Assembly: GCA_023388965.1 (NCBI GenBank)
Contig: JAEWFF010000077.1
Span: 1-19,993, forward strand
DNA from: Pseudomonadota bacterium
GTDB taxonomy: Bacteria > Pseudomonadota > Alphaproteobacteria > Rhizobiales > Methylopilaceae
Length of the DNA stretch: 19,993 nt
Direction of reading: 5' to 3'
Shown here: piece after piece, positions 6,885 to 14,376 of the stretch
How the letters are laid out: every line of letters begins with the position of its first letter
Numbering within the stretch: position 1 is the first letter of the stretch
Program-made: the position numbers and the translations under genes
Notes under the pieces: model-generated
Databases searched by the model: none
What the model was told of the DNA's origin: nothing
The model's input: only the letters and a program-made list of their open reading frames with translations

Positions 6885-6916
6885 TTTGGGCCGGAGCTGT
6901 CCCGCTCCGGCCCAAA
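6885..6916 (-). terminator. 13-bp perfect inverted repeat after the DUF305-propeller gene
   Basis: TTTGGGCCGGAGC (6885-6897) and GCTCCGGCCCAAA (6904-6916) form a perfect 13-bp stem with a 6-nt loop, 4 bp beyond the stop codon. On the minus strand the 3' flank is AAC, not a U-run, so it is not a canonical intrinsic terminator; it may still end or protect the transcript. Confidence 0.6.
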
Positions 6917-6920
6917 TTGC

Positions 6921-8324
6921 TTACTGGTTTGATCCGCCGTAGACGATGCCGTTCGGGCGTTCACCGACCGGGACAGTCTTGACGACGTCCTGGCTCGCCA
7001 CGTCGATGATCGACACAGTGTCGTCGGCAATGTTGGTCACGAACACGAATGCCCCGTCAGCCGATGCCGAGACGCCGTGTGCCCCGTCTCCCGTGGTGAT
7101 CGTCTTGAGCACCTGTCCAGTTGCGGTCTCGATTACGGAAACCGTGTCGTTCGGCTCCGCCTCGGAGCCCTGGTTGGCCACATAGACGTAGGCTCCATCG
7201 GCGGTGGCGAACATCTGGATCGGGTTCGGCCCGACGTCGATCCTGTTCGTCACCTCGTGCGATGCAGTGTCGATGACGGCTACCCGGTTCTCGTCTCGAA
7301 GAGAGACGTAGACTTGATCGCCCGAGGGCGTGAACCCGACCTGAACGGGCGCTGTGCCCACCTCGATGCGGGCAAGCTCCGTCAGGTCCTGGGTGTCGAT
7401 GACGGACACCGAGCCGTCCTCGACATTGGCCACATAGAGCTCGCTCTCATCCGGGCTGAGGCGCATCCCGTGCGGGTAGGCTCCGGTCGCTATGCGCTCG
7501 ATCACCGAAGCCGCTGCGAGATCAACGACCGCAATTTCGTTCCCGCCGGACAGGGAAACATAGGCACGCCCCTGGCGATCGGCGACGACATGCGCCGGAT
7601 GCGCCCCGACTTCTACGGTGGCGACAGGTTGCGAGAGTCGCTGTGGATCGAGCACCACCAGAACTCCTCGGCCAGCTTCGGCCTCGGCGTGTGCGTCGTC
7701 AGCCGATCCGTGAGCGTGATCGGAGGCGGGGCTACCGACCGCGAGCAGCAGGTTCCCGCCCGGCGTCAGATCGACATTATGCGGCGACACCCCGATCTGA
7801 ACGGTTTCCACCGAACCGGTGCCGAGGTCGATGGCGGTGACCGAATTGCCGCCCTCGTTGGCAGAGTAGACGGTTCCGCCCGTCTGGAGGAAACCGGCAA
7901 GATCCGGGCTGGCATTCGCCTGCAGCCATGCCTGCATTTCGGCGATCTCACGCTCCTGTGCTTCGATGATCTGCGCCGCCCACTCTCCCGTTTGCGGGTC
8001 ATCGCCGTATTGCTGCACGATCTTCGCCATGTCGATCGCACCCTGATGGTGCGGAATCATGCCCCGCACGAAAGCGACGTCCGGGTCTTCGGCCATGACG
8101 CCCTCCATCATCGGCCCGTGCATTTCGTCCATCGCATCCACATAGGCTTTGGTGAAATTTGTCGCGTCGGGATCGGAAGGAGACATGGGAGCAGGAGCCC
8201 GATCCTCCTGCGCCTGCAGCGGTCCGGGTCGGTGAGCGTCATGCTCTGCCTGCTGAGCCAGAGCCGCGCCGGAGACGCCCATCAGGAGAGTGGCGGAGAG
8301 GGCAATTACTGTTCGGTACATCAT
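6921..8324 (-). CDS. DUF305 fused to a YVTN/YncE-type beta-propeller
   Basis: 467 residues, start at 8324 (or the next codon, also ATG) with AAGGA 6 nt upstream. Signal peptide (VIALSATLLMGVSGAALA), a DUF305 domain at about 55-140 (VRGMIPHHQGAIDMAKI, then AQEREIAEMQAWL), then from about 150 to the end seven or so propeller blades with YVTN-like repeats: VYSANEGGNSVTAIDLGTG, AYVSLSGGNEIAVVDL, LYVANVEDGSVSVIDTQD, VYVSLRDENRVAVIDT, VFVTNIADDTVSIIDV. A His-rich loop (SDHAHGSADDAHAEAE) interrupts an early blade and could bind metal. No frameshift separates the halves. It follows the small exported protein at 8442-8849. A periplasmic copper-binding scaffold is the likely role; the propeller ligand is unknown. 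Confidence 0.92.
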   Translation of the reverse strand: MMYRTVIALSATLLMGVSGAALAQQAEHDAHRPGPLQAQEDRAPAPMSPSDPDATNFTKAYVDAMDEMHGPMMEGVMAEDPDVAFVRGMIPHHQGAIDMAKIVQQYGDDPQTGEWAAQIIEAQEREIAEMQAWLQANASPDLAGFLQTGGTVYSANEGGNSVTAIDLGTGSVETVQIGVSPHNVDLTPGGNLLLAVGSPASDHAHGSADDAHAEAEAGRGVLVVLDPQRLSQPVATVEVGAHPAHVVADRQGRAYVSLSGGNEIAVVDLAAASVIERIATGAYPHGMRLSPDESELYVANVEDGSVSVIDTQDLTELARIEVGTAPVQVGFTPSGDQVYVSLRDENRVAVIDTASHEVTNRIDVGPNPIQMFATADGAYVYVANQGSEAEPNDTVSVIETATGQVLKTITTGDGAHGVSASADGAFVFVTNIADDTVSIIDVASQDVVKTVPVGERPNGIVYGGSNQ

Positions 8325-8339
8325 TGTGCATCCTTTAGC

Positions 8340-8382
8340 GCCGGAGAAACCACGTCACATCCTCGGACGTGCGGTTTCCGGC
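8340..8382 (-). promoter_or_regulatory. long hairpin just upstream of the DUF305-propeller ribosome-binding site
   Basis: The mRNA can form GCCGG/CCGGC (8382-8378 with 8344-8340), AAAC/GUUU and CACGUC/GACGUG stems in series, separated by small bulges, with a 9-nt loop. It ends four bases before the AAGGA at 8335-8331, so it abuts rather than covers the ribosome-binding site. It lies between a CutF-like gene and its downstream neighbour, as at 4796-4832. Confidence 0.45.
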
Positions 8383-8441
8383 TTCATCTGATTGTCGGTT
8401 GCTGGAGCAGCGGGGAACGAACGGCTCCCGGCCGTGCTTCA

Positions 8442-8849
8442 CTATGCAATCGAAGTCAGACGCGGTGGCCTCAGGATGCCTGAAGGATTTCGGCCCAGGT
8501 CGCTGGGCTGAATGCGAAGGGGCGGCTCCCCGTCCAGTGTTGGCAATGCCGGCAGCGGATCGGGAAGCAGGGCAAGAAAGGTGCAGACCTGTCCGCAATC
8601 GCGATCCGGCGCCGCTTCAGGGTGACAGCATGGTTCGTCCGCAACCTCGCTGCGGTCGTCGGAATGCGAATAGGCGTCCTGCTGCGCACTGGCAACGGCC
8701 TGATCCTGGTGCGTGGCATGCGTGCTTGAGCTGGCATGTGCCGTTCCCAGGACAGCGAAAGCGCTGAAGACGAGCAGCAGCAGTCCGGTCATGAACTGGC
8801 GCAGCCAGTCATTTCTCGACCAGAACGTTGCAGTCGAGCTCCTGCTCAT
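8442..8849 (-). CDS. small exported His/Cys protein with RPPR tail (CutF-like)
   Basis: 135 residues from the ATG at 8849; a GTG at 8870 could add seven. The signal or anchor is long (NDWLRQFMTGLLLLVFSAFAVLGTAHAS). The mature part has His residues (STHATHQDQ, AYSHSDDRSEVADE) and Cys in PCCHPEAAPDRDCGQVCTFL, which contains a CXXXC motif (CGQVC), the motif emphasised for CutF. The tail reads GILRPPRLTSIA, with PPR five codons before the last residue. The DUF305-propeller gene starts 117 bp downstream with a long hairpin between. The DUF411 gene lies upstream across a 150-bp spacer with hairpins. A copper-sensing leader role is inferred from architecture. Confidence 0.6.
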   Translation of the reverse strand: MSRSSTATFWSRNDWLRQFMTGLLLLVFSAFAVLGTAHASSSTHATHQDQAVASAQQDAYSHSDDRSEVADEPCCHPEAAPDRDCGQVCTFLALLPDPLPALPTLDGEPPLRIQPSDLGRNPSGILRPPRLTSIA

Positions 8850-8888
8850 GGCGTGGCTTTCTTCACGCACCCGATGACATCCATGTGC

Positions 8889-8947
8889 CCGCCAGCATCC
8901 GGCGGCCTCAGGCAGCCTGAGCTACTGACAGGGGCAGGTTCTGCCCC
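8889..8947. repeat. cluster of three hairpins upstream of the CutF-like gene
   Basis: In the spacer between DUF411 and the small exported gene lie CCGCC/GGCGG (about 8889-8905), CTCAGG-cag-CCTGAG (8907-8921) and GGGGCAG-gtt-CTGCCCC (8931-8947). The last is strong enough to act as a terminator stem, but no U-run follows. Confidence 0.45.
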
Positions 8948-8964
8948 GCAGTCCCCGCTCCGGA

Positions 8965-8981
8965 TCAAACTGGTGTCAAAC
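8965..8981 (-). promoter_or_regulatory. paired GTTTGA direct repeats, possible promoter region
   Basis: On the minus strand GTTTGA occurs twice 11 bp apart (8981-8976 and 8970-8965); the first overlaps a TTGACA-like -35 box. Direct repeats with an 11-bp period are typical of OmpR-family response-regulator sites such as CopR/CusR. No such regulator is in the window. Confidence 0.25.
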
Positions 8982-9000
8982 GGGTGAATCATGAACAGCT

Positions 9001-9489
9001 TCAGATCTCCTGCGCGCTGCGGAAACGCCCGAAGACCTTCTGGTCGGCGGGAGCGAACAGAAATACCTCGTAGGGCTCGGCAGTCACGCCCGGGAAGTCC
9101 ATGCCGGGCGACCCGGCTGGCATTCCAGGAACCGCGAGGCCCGTGGCCGCCGGACGCTCGGTCAGGAGACGCTGGATTGCCGCGGCTGGAACGTGGCCTT
9201 CGACGACATAGCCGTCCACTTCGGCCGTGTGGCACGAGTAGAGGGCCGGGGGCACGCGGAGCTGCTGTTTGATGGCGTCGGTGTTCTGCGATTCAACGAT
9301 CCGCACCGGAAAGCCCGCGGCCTCGATATGCTCGGCCCACCCCGTGCAGCAGCCGCAGCTCGGATCCTTGGTAACGGTGACGAGCGGCAGACTTGCGGCA
9401 TACCCTGTCACCGGCACTGAAAGCAGAACAGATATCGAGCCAAGACCTGCCACGAAGGCTCTCCGGCTGATGGCATGGTCATTTCGCAT
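9001..9489 (-). CDS. DUF411 periplasmic metal-binding protein
   Basis: 162 residues. The N-terminus (ISRRAFVAGLGSISVLLSV) is a twin-arginine signal. The mature part starts with a thioredoxin-like strand and cluster KDPSCGCCTGW (Cys45, Cys47, Cys48), then HIEAAGFPVRIVES, the second site YSCHTAEVDGYVVEGHVPAA (Cys86, His87, His99) and the loop GLAVPGMPAGSPGMDF rich in Met. All expected ligands are intact, unlike the two decayed copies at 2556-2836 and 4026-4268. DUF411 proteins are found beside copper and silver exporters and are thought to bind Cu(I) in the periplasm. It is 197 bp downstream of the ATPase gene on the same strand, so probably part of the same regulon. Confidence 0.93.
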   Translation of the reverse strand: MRNDHAISRRAFVAGLGSISVLLSVPVTGYAASLPLVTVTKDPSCGCCTGWAEHIEAAGFPVRIVESQNTDAIKQQLRVPPALYSCHTAEVDGYVVEGHVPAAAIQRLLTERPAATGLAVPGMPAGSPGMDFPGVTAEPYEVFLFAPADQKVFGRFRSAQEI

Positions 9490-9686
9490 CTTTTGTCCTC
9501 ACAGCCACGGCCGACGATCTCAGCGGAAGAATGCGCAGCTGATCAGGGCCGTGCATGGCGGGCTTCCTGTTGGCACCGACTGGCAGATACTACCACAGCC
9601 GCCGCCGCAGAACTTGATGCAGCGCAAGGAAGAGATACGTTGCTCGAGGTTCCAGCCTCCTGAAGCGTATCGGTCAACTCGGTCTC

Positions 9687-12170
9687 CTACAATTTGGTGG
9701 CGCGTAGCCGCGACGCGTTGGCAATGACGCTCACCGATGACAACGCCATCGCTGCCGCGGCGATGATCGGCGAGAGAAGAATGCCGAAGAACGGGTAGAG
9801 GACCCCAGCGGCCACCGGTACGCCCAAGGCATTGTAGATGAAGGCGAAGAACAGGTTCTGCCGGATGTTGCCCATCACCGCCTGCGACAACCGCCGCGCC
9901 CGCACGATGCCAACAAGATCGCCCTTCAGCAGGGTGACGCCCGCGCTCTCCATCGCCACATCGGTGCCGGTGCCCATGGCAATGCCGACATCCGCCGCTG
10001 CGAGTGCCGGCGCATCATTGACCCCGTCGCCGGCCATCGCCACCACCTCGCCGGCCGCCTTGTGCCTCTGCACGACCTCGCTCTTCTGATCGGGCAGGAC
10101 CTCGGCCTCCACTTCGTCGATGCCGAGCTGACGCGCGACGGCCTTCGCTGTCGTCCAGTTGTCTCCGGTGAGCATGACCACCCGGATGCCTCGTGCTTTC
10201 AGCGCCGCGAGCGCCTCCGGCGTCGATGCCTTTACCGGATCGGCGATGGCGAAGATCGCCGCCACCTGTCCATTGATGCCCATGAAGATCGCGGTTGCCC
10301 CATCCTCGCGCAACCTGTCTGCCTGCTCGGCCAGCGGGGCGACATCGACCCCTTGTTCGGCAAGGAATTTTGCATTGCCAAGCGGGATTGTCTTGCCTTC
10401 GACCACGCCAAGCGCGCCCTTGCCAGTGGGCGAGTCGAAATCTTCAACTGGTGCGATCACCAATCCTCTCTCTTCGGCTGCACGCACGATGGCGAGCGCC
10501 AGCGGATGCTCGCTCGCCCGCTCCACGCTGGCGGCAAGGCGCAGCACCTCCTCCTCGGTGAAGCCGGACGCCGGAATGATGGCAGTCACCGCCGGCCGCC
10601 CCTCGGTGAGTGTGCCGGTCTTGTCGACGATGATCGTGTTCACCTTCTCCATATGTTCAAGCGCCTCGGCGTTCTTGATCAGGACGCCATTCTGAGCGCC
10701 GCGCCCGACGCCGACCATGATGGACATCGGCGTTGCAAGGCCGAGCGCACAAGGACAGGCGATGATGAGGACGGAAACGGCTGCGATAAGGCCGAAGGAG
10801 AAGCTCGGCTCGGGGCCCCAGATCGACCACGCGATGAAGGCGAGGACGGCGACGAAGATCACTGCAGGCACGAACCAGCCCGATACCTGGTCGGCGAGGC
10901 GCTGGATGGGTGCACGGCTGCGCTGCGCCTCTGCGACGAGCTGGACGATCTGCGACAGCATGGTGTCCCGGCCCACCTTGCGTGCCTCGATCACCAACGC
11001 GCCGGACTGGTTCATTGTGCCGCCGATCGCCCTCGAACCGATCTCCTTGGTGACCGGCATGGACTCACCGGTCACCATCGACTCGTCGACGGCGCTGCGG
11101 CCCTCGAGGACTTCGCCATCCACCGGCACCTTCTCGCCGGGCCGGACCCGCAGGCGGTCACCGGCATGGACGCTGTCGAGCTGAACCTCTTCCTCGGTGC
11201 CATCATCACGAATTAGCCGGGCGGTCTTGGGCGCAAGATCAAGCAGCGCCCGGATCGCGCCACTGGTGCTCTCGCGGGCACGCAGCTCCAGTACTTGCCC
11301 GAGCAGCACCAGCACCGTAATAACCGCAGCCGCTTCAAAGTAGACCGCGACTGAGCCATCCGGCTGGCGGAAGGCATCCGGGAAGATGCCCGGCGCCAGC
11401 GTCGCCACGATGCTATAGACCCACGCCGCGCCCGTCCCCATCGCAATCAGGGTGAACATGTTGAGGTTGCGCGTGACCAGCGATTGCCAGCCGCGCTGGA
11501 AGAAGGGCCATCCCGCCCAGAGCACCACCGGCGTGGCGAAGAGCAGCTGGACCCAGTTCGAGTCGCGTTGGCTGATGAGGTGGTCGAGGCCGATCAGGTG
11601 GCCGCCCATCTCGAGCATGAACACTGGAATCGTCAGCGCCAGCCCAATCCAGAAGCGCCGCCGCATGTCGATCAGTTCCAGATTGGGCTCAGCTTCGAGG
11701 CTGACCAGCACCGGCTCCAACCCCATCCCGCAGATGGGGCACGAACCCGGGCCGATCTGCCGGATCTCCGGATGCATGGGGCAAGTGTAGACCGTCCCCT
11801 CGGGAACGGGCTCCGCCTTGGCCGCAGCGACGGCCGGGTCGAGGTAACGTTCCGGGTCGGCCGTGAACTTCGAGCGGCATCCCGCCGAGCAGAAGTAATA
11901 TGGCCGGCCAGCGTGCTCGGCCTTGTGCTGCGTCGTGTGGGGGTCGACCATCATTCCGCAGACCGGGTCCTTGACGCGATGGGCGCCGTCGGCCGGAGCC
12001 GCGGCCATGCCGTGTGGGTGCTCCGGCCCGTGATGGTGGTCCGAGTGGTCGTGATCGTGTTCGTGATGATGTCCCGAAAGGTGATGCTCGCCGTCGCCGC
12101 TACCTGAGCCATTCTCCTTCGAGGCACCCGGGGAGAGTTGGTGTTGGTCTTTGCTCGTGCTGGCCATCAT
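9687..12170 (-). CDS. copA: Cu(I)/Ag(I)-type P1B ATPase with His-rich, YHS and HMBD N-terminus
   Basis: 827 residues. In place of the usual HMA domains there is a His-rich tract at about 29-54, a YHS domain at about 66-110 (DPVCGMMVD, YYFCSAGCRSKF) and a heavy-metal-binding domain at about 128-153 (YTCPMHPEIRQIGPGSCPIC). The catalytic core is complete: VTGES (367-371), membrane metal site CPC (472-474), DKTGT (phosphorylated Asp516), SEHP (554-556), GDGVNDAP (715-722), and the YN and MALSS residues of the last membrane helices that mark the Cu(I) P1B-1 class. It should export Cu(I) or Ag(I) to the periplasm. A near-perfect CueR-like operator lies 40-70 bp upstream. Convergence on DUF411, CutF-like and DUF305 genes supports copper. 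The gene name is functional; silver is the main alternative. Confidence 0.95.
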   Translation of the reverse strand: MMASTSKDQHQLSPGASKENGSGSGDGEHHLSGHHHEHDHDHSDHHHGPEHPHGMAAAPADGAHRVKDPVCGMMVDPHTTQHKAEHAGRPYYFCSAGCRSKFTADPERYLDPAVAAAKAEPVPEGTVYTCPMHPEIRQIGPGSCPICGMGLEPVLVSLEAEPNLELIDMRRRFWIGLALTIPVFMLEMGGHLIGLDHLISQRDSNWVQLLFATPVVLWAGWPFFQRGWQSLVTRNLNMFTLIAMGTGAAWVYSIVATLAPGIFPDAFRQPDGSVAVYFEAAAVITVLVLLGQVLELRARESTSGAIRALLDLAPKTARLIRDDGTEEEVQLDSVHAGDRLRVRPGEKVPVDGEVLEGRSAVDESMVTGESMPVTKEIGSRAIGGTMNQSGALVIEARKVGRDTMLSQIVQLVAEAQRSRAPIQRLADQVSGWFVPAVIFVAVLAFIAWSIWGPEPSFSFGLIAAVSVLIIACPCALGLATPMSIMVGVGRGAQNGVLIKNAEALEHMEKVNTIIVDKTGTLTEGRPAVTAIIPASGFTEEEVLRLAASVERASEHPLALAIVRAAEERGLVIAPVEDFDSPTGKGALGVVEGKTIPLGNAKFLAEQGVDVAPLAEQADRLREDGATAIFMGINGQVAAIFAIADPVKASTPEALAALKARGIRVVMLTGDNWTTAKAVARQLGIDEVEAEVLPDQKSEVVQRHKAAGEVVAMAGDGVNDAPALAAADVGIAMGTGTDVAMESAGVTLLKGDLVGIVRARRLSQAVMGNIRQNLFFAFIYNALGVPVAAGVLYPFFGILLSPIIAAAAMALSSVSVIANASRLRATKL

Positions 12171-12209
12171 GTACCTCGTCCGGGAAGTGCTCGAGAATCG
12201 TCATTATCC

Positions 12210-12240
12210 AGCGTGCGCCTTCCCACTGTTGGAAGGTCAA
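12210..12240 (-). promoter_or_regulatory. CueR-type promoter/operator of the copper ATPase
   Basis: On the minus strand TTGACC (12240-12235) overlaps a perfect dyad CCTTCC-N7-GGAAGG (12236-12218), and CACGCT follows after a 19-bp spacer. This layout, a long spacer with the dyad between -35 and -10, is diagnostic of MerR-family activation, and the dyad sequence is that of CueR sites. The ATG lies 40 bp beyond the -10. Confidence 0.85.
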
Positions 12241-12413
12241 GAGACAATCGCCAGTCGCGTGTCCGCGACTATGGGCTGGGATCGACACAAATACCACCGA
12301 GCGAAGGCTACGAGCTACTGTGACAAGGAGAGGAAGATGCTCCTGGTCGAGACGGCCTTCATTCCTGAGTATGCCACCTCTCCGCACCTCGAGATGGTAG
12401 TCTTGGACATGAG

Positions 12414-12617
12414 CTATCCGCGGATCGGCCTGACGTCGCATCCCGCCAAGGATGCACAATCGCATCGGGCGTATCGTGCCCTGTCGGAACCAACTGCGAC
12501 CGCATCGATCCCGTGCTCGGCCACATGAACGGCAGCACCTGCCTGATTCATGGACAGCATCAGTGCGAGCAGCGCGAACACAACGGGCAATAGCCAACGA
12601 TGGATTGAGATGTTCAT
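12414..12617 (-). CDS. short exported protein, possibly a truncated CutF-like peptide
   Basis: 67 residues with a clear Sec signal (ISIHRWLLPVVFALLALML, ending NQAGAA), then HVAEHGID and a Cys-bearing end (RCDCASLAGCDVRPIRG). It has the signal, His, Cys and RP-rich tail of the small exported proteins elsewhere in the window, but is shorter and ends RPIRG rather than RPPR, so it may be a decayed or diverged member. A MerR-type promoter (12641-12671) lies just upstream, supporting expression. The ribosome-binding site GAGGA touches the ATG, an unusual spacing. No gene follows within 240 bp except the ATPase, which has its own promoter. Confidence 0.45.
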   Translation of the reverse strand: MNISIHRWLLPVVFALLALMLSMNQAGAAVHVAEHGIDAVAVGSDRARYARCDCASLAGCDVRPIRG

Positions 12618-12640
12618 TCCTCACCACACCGTCCGGATCA

Positions 12641-12671
12641 TCCTAGCCCATCATCCTTAGCCTAAGGTTAA
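12641..12671 (-). promoter_or_regulatory. MerR-type promoter with CCTTAG-C-CTAAGG dyad
   Basis: TTAACC (12671-12666), a 19-bp spacer and CTAGGA (12646-12641) on the minus strand, with the perfect dyad CCTTAG-c-CTAAGG (12655-12667) overlapping the -35 box. The 19-bp spacing points to a MerR-family activator, but the dyad centre differs from the CueR sites here, so another regulator may bind. It faces the small exported gene at 12617. Confidence 0.5.
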
Positions 12672-13526
12672 GTCGGGCAAGACTACGTCATCGATGGCAG
12701 CGACACTCGGGCAAGACCCCGCACTAGACCGGGCAGCGAAGCTGCACACTATAATATCGTTTATTATAACTCGATTTATAAAAGCAGCTCCGGGCCGCCT
12801 GCGGACGAGCAGTCGGGATGCGGCGAAATTGCCCTGGCTCCTCTAGCGGCTATAGATCGTAAGGATCTCTGCCTCGACAGCGTCTGACGTGACCAGAAAG
12901 AACTGAGTCGATTTTCCGCATGGAAAACAAAGAGCGACCAAAATTTCTGAGTCTCAACGCCCGATACGCCGGAATCGCTGTAACCCAGCGGTTCCGGTGG
13001 CGCCCAAGGTGGCGATTTCCTTTATGCAGCCGTTCACTTCGGCAGATGAGGCAGCTCTGTAGGATCTCGATGAGGGCCTAAGCACAGTCTTGGCTGTCGC
13101 CGATCCTCTCAACTTCGCTAGTCACGCTTCGTTGTGTGCGGAAAGAGCGTGGCGGTTCCAGTACCGCTCTTCCACCGCGTCAGGTTGCAAGGCAGGGTCA
13201 GCGTAACGCTGCTCCCGCACGGAAACGTCCAGATGGCGGTGGAAAAGGGAGACGTAGTCGAGGTCTTTTTCCAGATCCGGGTCCTTGATCGCACTGATCC
13301 TGCCCACTTCGATCGCCGCACCTCCCGTCGATACGACTGGCTCCGGTCTGCTGCTTGAGCTCAGCCGTCGCGAAGATGTACCACTGCGGAGATCAGCGAC
13401 AGTCTGCCTCACAGCGGTGTAGGGAACTCGCGACAGCCAATCCAATGCCGTCGTTGCCCGGTTGGTGGCACTTACGATCGATGCACTGGGGCCAACGGGT
13501 GGCGGTCCCCAAATTTCCGCATCCCC
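12672..13526. other. gene-poor stretch
   Basis: No gene I can support. It holds an AT-rich patch (12747-12784). A minus-strand frame at 13122-13445 stays open for 107 codons (part reads DLEKDLDYVSLFHRHLDVSV) without a recognised family or ribosome-binding site; it may be a remnant. The rest shows stops in all frames and no RNA-gene signature that I can see. Confidence 0.4.
12750..12768. repeat. AT-rich inverted repeat
   Basis: TATAATA (12750-12756) and TATTATA (12762-12768) flank a 5-nt spacer inside an almost pure A/T segment in GC-rich DNA. Such patches occur in recombination (res, dif) sites and promoters; nothing here decides between them. Confidence 0.4.
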
Positions 13527-13557
13527 TTGATCTTCCCACTATTGGAAAACGAGTTTG
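13527..13557 (+). promoter_or_regulatory. CueR-like promoter of the copZ gene
   Basis: TTGATC (13527-13532), then TTCC-N7-GGAA type dyad (13533-13547) and AGTTTG after a 19-bp spacer. The layout equals that at the ATPase gene and it precedes the copper-chaperone start by about 30 bp. Confidence 0.7.
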
Positions 13558-13585
13558 GATGCATCCCAGCGGAAAGGACGATGAG

Positions 13586-13785
13586 ATGTATAATTTTCAA
13601 GTTAGCGACATGACCTGCGCCCATTGCGTGGCCCCGTCGAACGAGCGATCAAGAGCGTCGACAGCGCCGCCAAGGTCAACATCGATCTGGGTGCGCATGC
13701 AGTCAAGATCGAGAGCGACAAGCCCGTCGAGCACTTCGCCAAAGCCATCGAGGATGCGGGCTATATCGGTGAGCTGCGCGGCTGA
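13586..13785 (+). pseudogene. copZ: copper chaperone (HMA domain), frameshifted
   Basis: From the ATG at 13586 (AAAGGA 8 nt upstream) the frame reads MYNFQVSDMTCAHCV, the start of an HMA-domain copper chaperone with the MxCxxC metal site. After GGCCCCG near 13631-13637 the sequence continues as a chaperone only in another frame: VERAIKSVDSAAKVNIDLGA, then HAVKIESDKPVEHFAKAIED and AGYIGELRG with a stop at 13783. One base appears to be missing between Val15 and VERAI. The whole domain (about 66 residues) is otherwise well preserved, with its own promoter and terminator, so the lesion is recent or a sequencing error. Programmed frameshifting is known to make a CopZ-like product from E. coli copA, but no such signal is evident here. 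Confidence 0.8.
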
Positions 13786-13805
13786 CACGTGCGATCCACA
13801 TTGCG

Positions 13806-13834
13806 AAGGCCGCCGCTTTGCGGCGGCCTTTTTT
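13806..13834 (+). terminator. intrinsic terminator after copZ
   Basis: AAGGCCGCCGC (13806-13816), loop TTT, GCGGCGGCCTT (13820-13830) and a run of six T to 13834: a textbook rho-independent terminator 20 bp after the copZ stop. It may also end the convergent membrane-protein gene, though the U-tract is weak on that strand. Confidence 0.92.
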
Positions 13835-13852
13835 GGTAGTTGCATTGACGGC

Positions 13853-14323
13853 TCATCCTGGGTGTTGCGCTTCACCGCGAGCCGGAAGTTTGTCGACCAG
13901 GTAGCGCCCAGTCGTGATGACGGTCAGCAGCGCGAGAGCCGCGCTGAGAATACCGGTGCCTTCGTAAAAGGCGGTGGACGCGGACTGGGACCAGAGCTGC
14001 ATGGCCGTCCCCACGACCTCTTCTTCGCTGCCAGGCAGAAAGGTCACGTTGTCGAGGCCCGCGGCCTTGGCCACGTGGTCCAGAAATCCGTCGAGAAAGC
14101 CGAACCAGAACACGACGAGGGTTGCGTATGCAGCGTAGGTCCAGAGCAGGGCTGGCTTGCTGGTCCGTTCATGCAACGACCATAGCACGATGGGGATGGT
14201 CACTCCGATGGCGGTCGGCAATATCAGTGCGGGGCCGAGCCGGAAGATGTGGTGAACTCCCGTAGCGACGAGGGTGGCAACGAGTGTCACAAGCGAGGTC
14301 AAGGCCGGGGAAATTTTGGACAT
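13853..14323 (-). CDS. hypothetical four-TM membrane protein
   Basis: 156 residues from the ATG at 14323, supported by AAGGA 9 nt upstream. Hydrophobic segments lie at about 8-25 (TSLVTLVATLVATGVHHIF), 31-48, 62-80 (TYAAYATLVVFWFGFLDGFL) and 126-144 (GILSAALALLTVITTGRYLV), with a polar loop between the last two. I do not recognise a family and see no metal motif. It is divergent from the TetR gene at 14446 with a perfect palindrome in the shared promoter region, so it is probably the repressor's target. Confidence 0.75.
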   Translation of the reverse strand: MSKISPALTSLVTLVATLVATGVHHIFRLGPALILPTAIGVTIPIVLWSLHERTSKPALLWTYAAYATLVVFWFGFLDGFLDHVAKAAGLDNVTFLPGSEEEVVGTAMQLWSQSASTAFYEGTGILSAALALLTVITTGRYLVDKLPARGEAQHPG

Positions 14324-14360
14324 GATCTGAAATCCTTGTTGGCGGACGCAATGTCCGTTA

Positions 14361-14376
14361 CCGAACACGTGTTCGG
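14361..14376. promoter_or_regulatory. 16-bp palindrome, probable TetR operator
   Basis: CCGAACACGTGTTCGG is a perfect palindrome between the divergent membrane-protein and TetR genes. A 9-bp direct repeat gcaatgtcc (14348-14356 and 14385-14393) brackets it, and a looser inverted pair (TTCGGAAC 14410-14417, GTTCCGGAA 14433-14441) lies nearer the TetR start. Size and place fit an autoregulating TetR repressor. Confidence 0.7.

Noticed and set aside
7077..8483. Long plus-strand open frame opposite the DUF305-propeller gene
   Set aside because: Antisense shadow of a clearly coding frame with repeat motifs on the minus strand.
9530..9640. Minus-strand Cys-rich reading with a C-X3-C-X3-C-X3-C pattern between the ATPase and DUF411 genes
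   Set aside because: No ATG, no signal peptide and no ribosome-binding site in frame; the pattern lies over a GCC/GCA-rich run, so it is probably chance.
10062..11216. Long plus-strand open frame opposite the copper ATPase
   Set aside because: The minus strand carries every P-type ATPase motif; the plus frame has none.
12151..12528. Plus-strand frame of 125 codons over the ATPase promoter and small exported gene
   Set aside because: It overlaps the CueR-type promoter and an exported-protein gene on the other strand, and shows no recognised domain.
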